DNA from: Glebionis coronaria
Taxonomy: Eukaryota > Streptophyta > Magnoliopsida > Asterales > Asteraceae
NCBI GenBank assembly: GCA_025667525.1
Contig: CM046876.1
Coordinates: 567,917,469 to 567,981,468, forward strand
Length of the DNA: 64,000 nucleotides
Direction of reading: 5' to 3'
The position numbers and the translations under genes were made by a program. The notes beneath the pieces were generated by a model that saw only the letters and a list, made by a program, of their open reading frames with translations, did not search any database and was not told the origin of the DNA. Shown here in pieces: positions 37,801 to 51,139 of this stretch (positions are counted from its first letter, which is position 1; each line of letters starts with the position of its first letter).

Positions 37801-38280
37801 ATTTTGTACCAAAGGTCTTTTTTTATCACAACCCATTTTTAGGTCCTCGGAAATTTGAATGAAAGATTCCGCTAAAAGCAACTCCTCTTCATGGGCCCAC
37901 ACGTTTCGAGGACGTTTCTTGACTTCAACTCATTTTCGGTTTCTTTGTTTTTTAACTTCAACTTCAACCGTGAACGGATTTCCTTCGACGTAGGGTCGGG
38001 ACCGGCTCCACTTCGTTCTTGTCTTTGCTTCATCAACTAAGTTTAAAGATTGGTTTGATTGGTGGTCGGATTGTGGTTGGAAACCGGAAGTTTTGTTTGA
38101 TTGATAGTTTGATTGTTTTTGTTCTTGTAGTTGTAGCATTTTGAATAGTTGAAACATCAACAATTCCTCTTGGCTAGCAAATTGTGGTTGGTAAGTGGGA
38201 TAGTAAGGCATTTGGGAGCCCAGATTCAAAGACGACCCCGTCATTTGGTTGGTTAGGTTAAACATACCAGAAAAATCCAA
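34900..38280 (-). pseudogene. Second Harbinger-associated Myb/SANT-like pseudogene, split by an LTR element
   Basis: Minus strand. The N-terminal frame from 38280 (MDFSGMFN, Tyr/Pro/Gln-rich, then VEVEVKKQRNRK) continues after a shift as RPRNVWAHEEELLLAESFIQ, a Myb/SANT-like helix, and then through frameshifts to NAAV. There the 2.2-kb element at 35457-37701 intervenes. Beyond it the same protein resumes as QKFNSLVHETE, then MTRVYNLYKTHVDSDF. A degenerate C-terminal part follows to about 34900. Removing the insert and one TGAAC gives a continuous frame across NAAV-QKFN. The design is that of NAM-associated/Harbinger ORF1-type proteins; the assignment is by resemblance. Dead. Confidence 0.7.
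35457..37701 (+). mobile_element. Non-autonomous LTR retrotransposon, tRNA-Met primed
   Basis: Two LTRs, 35457-35863 (407 bp) and 37269-37701 (433 bp), start TGKTGGGTCT and end GGATTCCACA. They differ by point changes and one deletion in the left LTR (a 26-bp stretch near 37350). Directly after the left LTR comes ATTGGTATCAGATC, complementary to initiator tRNA-Met, as in many plant Copia elements. The 1.4-kb interior has no Gag or Pol frame. Flanks TGAAC (35452-35456) and TGAAC (37702-37706) are a perfect 5-bp target duplication. It depends on proteins from elsewhere; the Copia affiliation is inferred. Confidence 0.88.
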
Positions 38281-38952
38281 TGTGGTTGGTTGGGATTGGG
38301 ATTCATTTTTTTGAGTGAAAAATTGGAGAAGTAGAAAATACGTGTTTATAAAATGTGTGAAATATGAAAAATAAAGGGGTATTTATAGGTTTTCTAAAAG
38401 GCAAAAATAGTATTTTTGGGGTATATTAAAAAAAACGCTTCTCCAATGGATAAATTTAAAAAATTAAAAATTAAATATAAAAAAGAAAGAGAAATGGCGT
38501 CGCGTGGTTAGAACGAGCGCCGTTTAGAAACCTCGTGCCGCGCCGTTCTTTGACTTGAGGGTTTTGTCGCATCGTTCTCCACCCTCTTATAGATAGAATT
38601 TAAAACCATCTCTCCGGTTTCTTTGATTGTATCAGCTGAAAGATGTATTCAAAATTTTAAACATGCATTTTTAAGAAGATAATTCTTTATGCATTTTTAT
38701 ACCTCCATCGATATGATCATAACAACATAGATGTTAAGATTAACGGTAATTACTAATAAATTGATTATATAGAATAGATTTGGTTTATGTGGTAGTCTCA
38801 TTTAATTAATTTGGGTAATGGTGTCGTGGAGAGAAAATCTTTCTTCATTTGGGTCCCGTTGTTGTTAAATTGGCGTCACGTCACATCAAAACAACTCACA
38901 AAAATACTATTTCACTCATTACATTTCACTCTCCTTTATACTTTGGCACCAC
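38281..38952. other. Intergenic DNA upstream of the Harbinger-type pseudogene
   Basis: Probably the former promoter side of the relic at 34900-38280. A GC-richer patch at 38490-38580 (GGCGTCGCG, CGCCGTTC) could be a decayed element terminus. No gene seen. Confidence 0.35.
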
Positions 38953-39337
38953 CAATGTTTTCAAACCCGGGTCGACCCGGTTTCGGCCGAAAAAAGGGTC
39001 ATACTGACCCGAGTTTTAGATTTTCAAAACCCGGATTGAACTGCCGTGTTCGGGGTGAACTGGGTCAACCCGGTTCTCGAGACCCAGCCGGGTTTTGATT
39101 TTTTCGGGTTTTAAAAAAAAAGATGTAAATTTTACGTATTTGTGACGGAATTTTGTTTTTACATATTATATTGGTTCGTAAAAAACTTATATCTTCGATA
39201 TACGAAAGTTTATATATATATTTTTTGTTAATTATTAAAAATATGAATTTTTCTTTTTAGAAAACCGGATTAACCCCGGTTGACCCAAACCCGATGACTC
39301 GACCGGATCAAGTTAAAACCCAGGTTTCAGAACATTG
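38953..39337. mobile_element. hAT-type MITE
   Basis: Ends CAATGTTTTCAAACCCGGGT and, complemented, CAATGTTCTGAAACCTGGGT. A perfect 8-bp duplication GGCACCAC lies on each side (38945-38952 and 39338-39345). The 8-bp target and CA-start ends are the hAT signature. 385 bp, with CCGGGTCGACCC-type inner palindromes. Confidence 0.85.
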
Positions 39338-39886
39338 GGCACCACCCATTCACAATTTTCTTTCCTTTTTCATTTTTTAGAACTAAATAAAAATATAACA
39401 TAAAACTAGAAATTATAAATTCTAAATTTGTTTTTTTAAAACACACTATATAAAACAATTTGTAAAATTAAACTTAAAATAGACAAACCAAAAACCAAAA
39501 GGCTTTGTTATGTAAATATACCTTTTATATAAAAAAACATCTTATCTTATGAATCTTTATCTTTTCCAAAGCTATCTTGTTCCTAAAAAACATACACAAA
39601 AAAGCGCACACACAAAAAATAATTACTTCGTATAACAAATTAGGGGGTGTGGGCCCGATTTCCCCTTCTCTCTCCCCGTCAACCCAACGAGCAAGCACAA
39701 ATGAAGGTGGGTGTCATGGCGAAGGCTGACGAACACCGACGAGGTGTACACTTTGGACTGGTAAAGGCCAACCCGTCGTGATACACCTTGCTCTTAATTA
39801 TCATCAATTACTATATGTTTTACTTAAAGGCAGATGAATAAAATTGATGATCTTAATTTTATTTGCAGCTCATGGTGGTACGTTTA

Positions 39887-40815
39887 GGTGGTGTTTGTTT
39901 CGTTAAGATGTTTTAGGTATGAATATCTTATCGGTAAGAAGTGGTTATAAAGTCTGAATCTGAATGGGATAATGTTATTTGTTTTTTTAAATGTCTGATT
40001 GGTTTTAATTATCTGTTTTTTAAGTATACATCACATTATACAAATACGATGAATGATTAGCTTATGTAAACGCGAAACACCTTTCCATTTTCACATATTT
40101 CCTAAATTCTATAATAACTTGAATAAATCTTTATATTAGCCAACATATACGGTATCGTTTCAAACACTTTGTTAACAAACATTTCATTGCATTCTAAAAT
40201 TCATGAATACAACACAATAATGAAGCCCAACACAAACTAGATACTCGGCCCTTTTATCCCAGATAGGGTTAAACCCATTTTCCTATTACCTATCTCATAT
40301 ACCTAATTTATCTCACATTGATATAACCCTAATCCAAAAACATCACAACCTCCGCCCCCAACTTTATTTTCCTTATCAGATGGAGTTTCTTTCCTATCTC
40401 ATATGATCATAATCAAATCGAATGTTCAATCTTTTATACGTAATAAACAAACCAAATCACCATCCAACATTTTTATTCCTATAGCATAAACCGAATATTA
40501 AACACAATCACCCTCTTATCTTTTATACATTTCAACCTTTCGAACCTGGTAAAGAAGAGATGGACGCAACATCTATATCATTCTGATGGTCTCGGTGTTG
40601 TTTGATGTTATATCAAACCTAAAGTACCATGGCTGAAGATATTGCATGGTTAAGAGCCAATCAGACGTGATCACCAACTCTAAATCGGTCAGATGTTTAT
40701 GATTTTACCGCGTATGAGTCACAAATAAAAAACAAACAACCTAGACGTTTGACCGCATCTGACTGCTCAGACGTCAGAGTTGGTCAAACTTTTTTTTGCC
40801 AAAACAAACACGACC
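39887..40815. mobile_element. Harbinger-type non-autonomous element
   Basis: Ends GGTGGTGTTTGTTTCG and, complemented, GGTCGTGTTTGTTTTG, flanked by TTA (39884-39886 and 40816-40818). 929 bp with no open frame of note. Inner sub-terminal sequence near the right end repeats CAGACGT-type words. Confidence 0.7.
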
Positions 40816-41094
40816 TTAGTCATGTCATAGATATGCTTTTGTTGTTTTTCTCAAAACTCTTTATGTTTTTGTTGTTGCTTTGTACGTGATTCTCAATCTT
40901 TGGATTTGATTAATGATCGTAATGTTGTGTCTATGTAGGACTATGATGATCCGTGTCAAATGATTGATGCAAGCACAATAGATAAAGTTTAAAGAGATAC
41001 ATAGGCGTAAGGGATATTTTTTAATATTGAGGTATGTACTTTCATATTTAAAAGTAAAAAGTTTTCTTAAGTTAGGCGAGAAACAACTAAACAC

Positions 41095-43669
41095 CTTCTT
41101 CTCACCAAAATATCATCGCAAAGCCTTAAACCACGACCATCACGATCTTCGTTCCGTTATTGGCGTACTAAAATGTTTAGCATATTCAAAGGATTTAATG
41201 CTTATTGGTTTATGAGGATGATTTAGGTAAATAATTATTTATTCCAATTAAATTGTTAATTAAGATATGAAATGATTTTGGGTGCCAGATTTAAGAAACT
41301 ATATATGTATACAAAAATAATTAGGTGTTTTAGTTTTTTATGTTTTCATAGTAGAGTGTTGATTTTCGAGATTTTTGATGAATTTAATGAGCAAATGTTA
41401 AGGATTGTGAAAGGATGAAATTGATGATGAGTTGACATAGATAAGGCATCGATCGTGAGTGAAATGTATGAGCTTACATATGCAGAAATAGGGTATATTG
41501 AAGTTGTGAAAGAATTATGTTCGTATACTACTAAAGGAAGAGTTTTTTTTAAGAATAGTTCAAGTTTTGATCGATTGCATGTCACATCTAGAGAAGGTCA
41601 CAAAGGTAAGAAACATACGGTTTTTTTGTTAAATAAGTGAAAATTATACGAGTAAAAATTATGGTAAATATTGTGCAAATAAATAGATAATTCTTTGCAA
41701 TAAGGTGTTTGTTTGCTGTCATATTAGTTATTTGTGCATTTTTTTATGAAACTTTTTTATCCTTTTTAAAATTCTTTATGCATAGTTGAGTTTGGTATCG
41801 ACCCTAAATGTCATAAGTAAGTAGTGACTCATTTTAAGTTTCAGGATTCATACGTGATCACAAGTCATAACTCCTTTTGAAATTCTTAATGTTTTTGTTG
41901 TGATGCTTGAATTTTTCCTTCTAAATCCAATGAAATATGTTAGTTTATTTGATCCATTGAATTACTCTTTGAGTATTGATACATTAGGTGTTTCTTAATA
42001 TTTTTAATCGAGTGAGTATTGTTTTCTCACTTTGTTAATTATATGTTCAATTTATGTCATGACGATTATACAATTGTGTGAATTGCGGATTGCAGAGGAG
42101 AAACAAGATTTACCATTGAACATCTCAAAGTCAACATAAATAGAGTCAAAGATTATACTTTTATGGAGTCTAGCACTAATTTTTAAAACTTTGGGTTATT
42201 AACATCATAAGGCGGAATGATTTCAAACTTCATCTAAGTGACTACTAAGGATATATTGAAGCATCATGTTAAGCATCTTCCGACCGAACCTAATAGGTTG
42301 CCTCGATCAGATTCGAGTGAGGTACGTGTTCTTAAAGCCAAATTTCATTGTATATCATATTATATCATAGCTAGCTACTTATTCGAGCGAGGTGCAACCC
42401 CATTGGATATAAACTCATGGGTGTCTAGAGTTGTTTCTCACTCTTTAAAAGAACTATACCTTCAAATCTTATGGTTGGTGTGTGTCACCATGTTGCATAA
42501 TGTGTTTCAGTTCCCAACTCTTGTTATTGTAGTATTAGATGGTGGTAAATGGGGTAAAATTTTCATCATTCTTGATGAAAACATCAAGATTTAACTCCCG
42601 AAACTCAAAATGTTGCAAGTAATCTCTGTGAACTATGTTAGTGATGCATGTGTAGCTAGATTGTTTCAAAGGTGCCCCAAGCTTCAAGAAATGGTGGTTG
42701 AGTGAGTCTAGGACAACGATAATGTAAGTGCCTATTGCATAAGTGGTCCAAAGTTGAGAAAGGTGACATTGATATCCGCTCTAATACCCGTTACACACCC
42801 TAGTCAAGTCCCTAAGTATGGCTGCCTGCAGATCTCTTTCCCGATGCTCGAGTGCATATGCTTATTGAATTATTTTTCGCATTATCTGTCCGTTTAGTAT
42901 CTACATAGCATAACTAAAGCACATTTTCATATGATGCCTCATGACAACAATTATGAAGCACATTTTCATATGATGCCTCATGACAACAATTATGCACATC
43001 AATTGCTTAATATAACCGGAGGACTTACTACACTCAAATATATATCCTTATTTTTATGCTAGTATGAAGGTAATGCAATCAATACTACATATTTAAGGAT
43101 CCATGTCTTTATTAGCTATGTGATGTTATTACCGTGGTATTATGATATGATTATTAAGATGTTAACATATATATGATCATATCATATGTAACTACAAATT
43201 TGTATTTACTATGTGTGTCTCCTTTATATGCCTACTATTGGAGATCGTATAAATGTAGGCTCTTAGTATTAATTGTATGCCTAATTAACATATACAAATA
43301 TGTATTTACTTTTGATATCCTTTTTTGGTGCATAAGATGCTCATTCAAATGTGAGAGTGGTTTAAGATTGAGGGTTAATTTATTTTTGATAGTTTATCGT
43401 GTGTACATCGTTTTGATATTTGGCTACATTATGTAACATGCATTTTTGACAGGAGATAGCCCTATTGTAGCTTAGGGACAATGTGTGAATGAAGATAGGC
43501 GCCGACATGAAGGGTATCAAGCCTAATTTTTCTAGACAAAAAAGCTCAGATCCCTTCTTCCACTCCAGGGAACATACAAATATGATGGTAGTTATTGTCA
43601 TACACCAAGAAAACTATAACTATAACATCATGATGCTGATGATAGAAATTAATGAAGGTGCAAAATTTC
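41095..43669 (+). pseudogene. Left arm of an inverted duplication carrying an F-box/FBD LRR-type pseudogene
   Basis: Plus strand. The best coding stretch (about 42230-42970) reads INSWVSRVVSHSLKELYL, then LHNVFQFPTLVIVVLDGG, then after a stop LPKLKMLQV, ARLFQRCPKLQEMVVE and ISGPKLRKVT. This is the leucine-rich part typical of plant F-box/FBD/LRR proteins (hydrophobic strand, VARLFxxCPxLxEMV). The F-box itself is not recognisable upstream. There are several in-frame stops. A 39-bp direct repeat at 42917-42955/42956-42994 is private to this arm. The arm ends about 30 bp from its mirror image, which starts at 43700. Confidence 0.75.
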
Positions 43670-43699
43670 ATTGAAATAAAATCCTTCATTGATTTTAAC

Positions 43700-45738
43700 G
43701 AAATTTTACACCTTCATTAATTTCGGTCATCAGCATCACGATGATATACTTTAGATTTCTTGGTGTATGATAATAAGTAACATACCATCATATTTTGATA
43801 TTCCCTAGAGTGGAAAACGAGATCCGAGCTTATTAGTCTAGAAAAACTAGGCCGGATACCCTTCATGTCGGCTCCTATCTGTAATCACACATTGTCCTAA
43901 AGCACTCCAGTAGGGCTATCTCCCGTCAGTAGCGCAAATGACTGTTACATAATGTAGGCAAAGCTGAGAATGATGTACACATTATAAACTAACGAAAATG
44001 AATTAAGCATAAATCTTAAACCGCCTCACATTTGAATGAGCATCTTATGCATATGAAAAGGATATGGAAATTAAATAAAAATTTTAATATGTTAATTAGA
44101 CATACAACTAATACGAAGAACCTACATTTATACGATCTCTAATTCTAGGCATATAGAAGAAATGGACACAGAGAGTACATACAGATTTGTAGTTACATAT
44201 GATGTTTATTGTAATCAATGATCGTATATATTTTTCACGTTTTAATAACCATAGCATAATACCACGGTAATAACATCACATAGCAAATAAAGACATGGAT
44301 CATTTAGATATATAGTATTAATTGCATTACCTTCATAGTAGCATAAAAAGGATAAATATTTAATTGAAGTGAGTCATTTGACTATATTTAGCAGTTAATT
44401 GGCATAATTGTTGTCATGAGGCATTATATGAAAGTGTACTTTAGTTATGTCCGAAAGATACTTAATGGACAGATCATGTGGAAAATAATTCCATAAGCAT
44501 ATGTACTCGAGCATCCGGTAAGAGATCTGCAGGCTGCCATAATTACGGACTCGACTAGGGTGTGTAACAGACATTAGAGCGGATACCACTGTCACCTTTC
44601 TCAACTTTGGACCACTTATGCAATAGGCACTTACACTATCGTTGTCCCAGACTCGCTCAAGCACCACTTCTTGAAGTTTGGGGCACCCCTGAAACTATCT
44701 AGCTACACATGCATCACTGGCATAATTCACATAATTTACTTGCAACATTTTAAGTTTTGGGAATTGATTCTTGATGTTTTCATCAAGAATGATGACAATT
44801 TTACTCCATTTATCACCATCTAATACGAGAGTACCAAGGGCTGCGCATTGAAACACATTGTGCAACAAGGTGACAGACACCAACCCTAAGATACGAAGGT
44901 ATAGTTCTTTTAAAGAGCGAGAAACAACTACAGACACCCATGAGTTTATATCCATAGGGGTTTCACCTCGCTCAAATAAGTATTATGATATTATACGATA
45001 TACAATGAAACTTGGCTTTAAGAACACGTACCTCGCTCGAATCAGATCCAGACGACCTATTAGGTTTGGTCAAAAGATGCTTAGCATGTTGCTGCAACGT
45101 ATCCTTAGTAGTCACTTAGATAAAGTTTGAACTCATTCCGCCTTATGATGTATATAACTGAAAGTTTTAGTTTTGATGCTAGACCCTATAAAAGTAGAAT
45201 CTTTGTCTCCGCTTGTGCTGACTTTGAGATGTTCAATGTTAATCTTATTTCTAATGCGCAATCCTCACTTCGCACAACTTTATAATCGACACTGCATAAA
45301 TTGAACATATAATTAACCAAATGAGAACACAATAAACCCTCGATTACTAATATTTTAAAACACCTAGTGTATCAATACTCAAAGAGAGATTCAATGGATT
45401 AAATAAACTAACATACTTCATTGGAGTTGAAAGGAAAAAGTTAGGCATCACAACAAAAACATTAAGAATTTTAGTAGGGGTTGTGACTTGTGATCACATA
45501 TGAACCGCTAAACTCAAAAATGAGTTACTACTTACTTAGGACTGTTAGGGTCGATATCAAACTTAACTATCCATAAGAATTTTTGAAAGGATAAAAAGTT
45601 CCATAAAAATGCACAAATAACTAATGTGACATAAGAAAAACACCCACTAGGAATTATCTATTTATTTGCATAATATTTACCATAATTTCTGCTCATGTAA
45701 TATTCATTTATTTCTCACATTTCTCTAGATGTGATATG
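43700..45738 (-). pseudogene. Right arm (main part) of the inverted F-box/LRR pseudogene duplication
   Basis: The reverse complement matches the left arm with scattered differences: frames at 44695-44955 (DINSWVSVVVSRSLKELYL...PKLKMLQV) and 44395-44667 (ISGPKLRKVTVVSALM). This arm keeps a longer frame around the LPKLK region than the left arm, but it is also broken. It continues beyond later insertions at 55356-55706, 56451-56542 and 58383-about 58420. The mirror axis is near 43685. Confidence 0.8.
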
Positions 45739-47020
45739 TGTGACGACCCCGGTTTTTGAGGTTCGTCACTTAGTCTTATTTTTAGGGTATTTTGTGTGAC
45801 TATGTGTTTTATGTGTTTATATGTGTGATTTTGGGTATGAGAATGGACGAAATGAGGTACATGATTTGTAAATCCTGGTACGGGTTGGAAATGAAATGAA
45901 ATGAAATGAGTTCAGAACTGAACTGCGGGAAAGTTTGGATATCGTTTTTACAAGGCTTCGTGTGCGTATCGTATGTTGTATGTATGTATTAAGTATATAT
46001 TATAATTTTAGGATAAGTTTTAGAGATACTTTCCATAATTAGAAACTTTTTGAAATGACGGTTAGTTCGGAAATCGCGTAGAAAGTCAAAAAAACCAACG
46101 TAAGGCTTTCGGGTTATGGTCCGGAAGTAACCCGAATGTGAGATTTAGTTTAAGAATAATATAATTTATAAAATAAGGTTAAAAACCAAATCCTTAGGTG
46201 CTTTGGGCTTGGTTTGGGCAGCCAAAAGAAAAAGAAGAAAGAAAATAACCAAAAAGCCCAAAAAACAGGCCCAATGGACTAGTAATGGGATTAGGGGGAC
46301 TTTAGGACTTAACCAAACCCATCCCATAACCAAAATAATCATATTTTTCACCCCCATAACATCTCATAGTCGAATTTTAACAATGGTGGAATTAGGTTTC
46401 ATCAAAGACAATTTCTTCCTTTGATTTCTAAGGTAAAATCTTCATAACTCTTCTTTAATGTATGATTTTAATTAATCTAATCATGTAATTAATCAATAAA
46501 TGATGGATCTAGGGTTAGGTTAAACATAACTTCTGTATTTTTAATTATATAAACATGTTTAGATTAATTAGGGTTAATAATTATACATGATGTGGATAAT
46601 TAATTAGACTAGTTGTGTTAAATTTGTTTTAAAAACTGGCAGAATTTTTGATCCATTGTTTTGATCATATCTAAAGTTCTACAAAATTTTAAGTTTCTAA
46701 TCTTATGTCCCTAGAAAGGTAATTGAGTTGGATTTCAAATGAAAGAAACGATAATTAAATTAGAGTTCGTAAAGTGGGTCAAAAACAGGTTACATCAGTC
46801 GGGTGTCAAAGCAGTTTTTGGATCAGCCTGTTTACATTTTATGTTTTGAGTTGGTTAGGGTGCTTAGGGTTATAGATAGACCTTCAAACTAATATGGGAG
46901 TTATTTTATATATTATAGAAAGGATCTGGAGTGGGGCTAAGTAAATGGAATAGGTTAAGACCCTTTGGTCATAACAAACTTTTCATATGTTCAAAATCAG
47001 TAAATTCTGGATAGGTAAAA

Positions 47021-47098
<78 letters not shown>

Positions 47099-48295
47099 AG
47101 GCCTTAACAGTAGCTTTAAGGTTGAGGCCAAATAGGAGAGTTAGCTAACATGTAAGGGAATAGGGTTGATTTTACAGGGCATGTTATTTGCTTAAGGGGG
47201 TGTTCGACCCATAGTTTGAAGTATGAAAAACGGTACTATTTTGGGTAAAATGTTAACAGGACGAGTTATGAACTAAACTAAGTTAAGGGCTTTATAGAGG
47301 GGTGTAATGAGATGCATATGGCATATAAATATGGTTAAGTTGTAGGAGAAGGTTAGATATCCATCATAGATTGATGAGACATTTTGGTATGTGGTTCATG
47401 TCTTGATTGTATACGTTTGTGTGTTTAGATTTTGCTAGAGCACGGATACTTGGAGAAGCTTGTTCATGTGAGTTTCATAGTCCCATGTCTTTGTAATGAT
47501 TTGACTTCCAGATCTGATGGAAGAGACACTGTATGGTTTTGTAACTAATGATGTGAATGTTTTTATGGTTTATGATTGACTTGTGTGTACACTTATGCGA
47601 TTAACTGCTATGTGATTATTGATTGTTATTGTGGTTTGACTTGGTACCAAGGGATGTTGACAAGGCGGGGCCTTGGGATTGGTTCATAGGTGTATGGGCT
47701 CCTATGGGACCATGATTATTGGTAAGGCTTGGAGCCTTGGAATTGTGGTTATTGGTAAGGCTTGGAGCCTTGGATTTGTGGTGATTGGTTAATCTTGAAT
47801 GCTAGTTGTTAATACATAATTGTAGCACATTGTCCGTATGTTCTTTTGTTAATGGTTGTTATTCACAGCTTATAATTGATTTGGAGTTGGAGTCTAAACC
47901 TATGACTCTCACCAACTTTATGTTGACGTGTTTTAGTGTCTCTTTCAGGTGAGAATGTGGTTAAGCGTGAGAACAGGAGTAGCTAGTTGGGAGGCTTAGG
48001 ATTGCATTGGAGGAACCCTATTTCCTCTTAGTCTTTATTTGATGTTTGTATAAGTGATACTTTGTTGACACCTATATGTTTTCTTTGTTTATGTTAATTG
48101 TTTGTCTCGGGTAAGCTGTAGGACTGTTACCTACTTACCTAGATTCTTGCATTGTTGAGATATTGTCATGACATTTGTAATTGTGTCACCATTTTATGAC
48201 ATTTCTTGTTTCATTTAGTTATCTCTATAGACACGCTATTGTTGTGATGATATCCATACGTCGCGCCCCATATTCCGCCATGATGGGGTGTGACA
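45739..48295 (+). repeat. 5' LTR of the Tekay-like element
   Basis: Carries a (TA)n run of about 75 bp at 47022-47096, against about 17 bp at 54166-54182 in the other LTR. That accounts for most of their 86-bp length difference. A further tandem copy of a TTGGTAAGGCTTGGAGCC motif at 47730-47775 is absent from the right LTR. Confidence 0.92.
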
Positions 48296-48298
48296 GAA

Positions 48299-48311
48299 TG
48301 GTATCAGAGAC
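48299..48311 (+). promoter_or_regulatory. Primer-binding site of the Tekay-like element
   Basis: TGGTATCAGAGAC lies three bases after the LTR end and is complementary to the 3' end of initiator tRNA-Met, the primer usual for plant chromoviruses. Confidence 0.85.
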
Positions 48312-50839
48312 AATGGTTATAGAGAATTAGGTTGCATAGTCTCGTAGTCTAGTCTATAGCTTAAGGGTCCTCGCATATAAGCGTCGTAGGAGTATCTGTG
48401 CATTTGATAGTAATTGATGTTATTGGTTTTTACTTGTGATGTTTGTTAAGTTTTGACTAGTATGGGTTGAACCATAGTAGTTCATACTTAGCCACATGTT
48501 ATTTTCTTTTCGGGTTGTGACTAGTGCGGGTTGAACCATAATCGTCCACGCTAGTCATTGTTGTATTTTGCTTAAATTGTACATTATAGTACATAATTTG
48601 GTACATGGTAGTTTCTGTATTTTGTTGAGTTAATTTTATGTACCTGGGGTATAGTATTTTTCTTTTGATGTTTAAGTCATGTTCCACATGGTGGTTCGAG
48701 TTACTAGGAGTATGTGGATAGGAAGGATTTTAAGCTGTTTCCACTCTGATGGGCGACATGACTTATAATTGATTATGTTTTCGTTTTGGATTTTGTCTTT
48801 GCTGTTTTAGCTAGACTATGGATTTCTGTATTCCAAGAGTTTGACTATGTTATATTAATAGTTGTAGTTTTTGACCTTATTGTTTATGTGGTTATGTGCT
48901 TAGGTGAGTTGATGGATGTATGTGTTATGTGTTGTATTGATTCCTATAAGTGTCATCATAGGAGGGAGTGCATTGGGGAAAGGGTAATTGTATAGGTATG
49001 TTGGCCAACATAGTTATACAAGTACCACAACTTCAATGGATTCCTAAGTATGATTGTATGAAAGAGGATTAATACATGCTTGTATAGTAGATGTTGGACG
49101 GATTTGAGTATATGTATCCTAGTATGCCTATATATGTATGATCCCCTATTGTTATCGATTGTATCCTTAGGAAGGTGGTTAGCTCGCTTCTTTTTAGATA
49201 TTCAACTTCCGTTGTAGCGTATTCTTCGAGTTTCCTATTTCACGTGTCCGTTTTAAAATGGTGTTTTTGGTTTTAAGTCTATTGAAATAACTTGGGATTT
49301 CTTTTGGGATAATGAAATCTTTTGTGTTGAGTCTTACATTTCTTTTGGTCGGTATATATCGAAAAAAAAGACTTGGAAATCTACTATAGAGTTAGATAGT
49401 TGGTTGTATTCGGTAAAATAGGGGTAGGGTGTAGGAGTTGTGTTTGCAACAAGATATAACATAATTTTTTTTTATTTAATCAACACTTATTTATTTCAAG
49501 TTCTAAAATACCTTCTTTAAAATAAAGTAATATAAAATTTTCCTACTTAAATATTTCATATAAGTGAGTTTAATCGATATACGCCATTTATAATTATTTA
49601 TACAAGACTAAATAAAGTTCATGAAAATTTCACATACATTTATTTCTTTTCATTTAAAAAGGATTACGTTAATTAATAAGATGATTCTTTAGTTTTAACA
49701 ACTAGTATAAAATTGTTTTGGTAATAACTTGTACGTTTTTAAAGCTTTTTGGGTGATTCAAAAGCCTAAAATTATGTACTCGGAACGTACTTTTCAAATA
49801 TTCAGAATGTGTAGTGATGGGAGGTCAGTAGCCTGGTTGAAATTGTTGTACAAGTGTTGGGTTCAAGGTTGAGTTTTGAATATTAGTTTTTAAACTTATG
49901 ATTTGGGATGTTCGGAGTACCTAGTCTTTGAGTTGAGTCTTGAGATCATATAGAGGGTTTTTTGTAGATTGTTTGAGTCACATAGATGTAGAGAGGTAAA
50001 GAAAAATACTCTTTTAGGAAAAGTCGATATCGTGCAAGGTTTAAAAAAATATTTCACGGGGCGTAATATGTTTTGGTTGCCATTGGGTGTTTCTTGGATT
50101 ATTTTTCGTTATCATGGGTCATTTTGAATTGATACATGTTTTGGGTTTGAGTTTTCTTTTGAGTCTCGTGGTTTTTGACTTGTTTTAACTGGTGCACGTG
50201 AAATGTCGTTAGTTATCCGTAGTTTTGATTCGTTGGTCGTGTCTGGTGGGTTCTAGATGTAGTTTTGGTTTTGTATTGATTGAGAGCATTGATATAGTCA
50301 TATGAGAGAACAGTTAGAAGGCCCTTTGTGATGGGGAAAGAGTTCGAAGTTCGTAGAAAGACGAACTAAGGTGGTCATGAGGTCTCTTAGGAATGCCAAG
50401 GGAGATGAATAGAGATTTGTATAAAGTATGGATATTGGCACAAGTAACGCATCGTAGAGAATGTTGGAAGGGGATGTGATATTTCAAAGGTACTTGTGAT
50501 ATTCGTTAGGTGTGAAAAATTTTCTGAAAATTTCTTAAGATTTAGTAGGTTTACCTATTATCTTGAAGTAGAACCATGAATAGAGCAAGTAGGATAAGTG
50601 AGAGGAAATTGTTGATGGAATGATTTAAAGATAAGAGTTGTTAGAAATTGCAAGGAATGCAAGATAAAAGTTGAGTTGCTTAGTAGTAGATTAGATGTGG
50701 AAAGCGGTTGAATGGTCTGATAAGAGGAAGTATTGGTCTTTTAGAATGTGTGTAGAATTTTGCGGGTAGAACGAGGTAGGAATTTATTCGTATTGCCGCT
50801 AACATAGGGTGCAAGGAGGACGTAGTTGAAACTGCTAAG

Positions 50840-51075
50840 GATGTTGTATGAACGTTTTAGGTTTACGGTTATGTATTTGGCTTCACCAAAGCACTAGCGG
50901 TTTTCATGGAGTCAATGAACCGAGTGTGCATGAACGTATATAAACGAGTTGTCATCGGGAGTATCGATGACATCTTGATCTACTCAAAGTCTAAGAAGGA
51001 GAGTGAGGCGAATTATGAGTTGGTTTTGGAGTTGTTAGGAAAGGGAATTATACGTGAGATTTTCAATTGTGAGTT
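50840..51075 (+). pseudogene. Reverse transcriptase remnant of the Tekay-like element
   Basis: The frame reads FGFTKALAVFMESMNRVC, then SIDDILIYSKSKKE. These are the conserved palm-domain segments of gypsy RT, with the catalytic IDD of the YxDD/FIDD motif preserved. Flanking codons are broken by stops and the frame ends at FNCEF. Upstream (48312-50840) no Gag or protease frame could be recognised. Confidence 0.8.
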
Positions 51076-51139
51076 TTAGGATTAAGTTGACTAGGATAGG
51101 TAGTTAGAGATGATGATATATCATGGAACCAGCAAGGGG

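Noticed and set aside
46166..46424. Open frames on both strands, repeated at 53299-53572
   Set aside because: They are the same stretch of the two Tekay LTRs and differ by frameshifts; LTR sequence, not genes.
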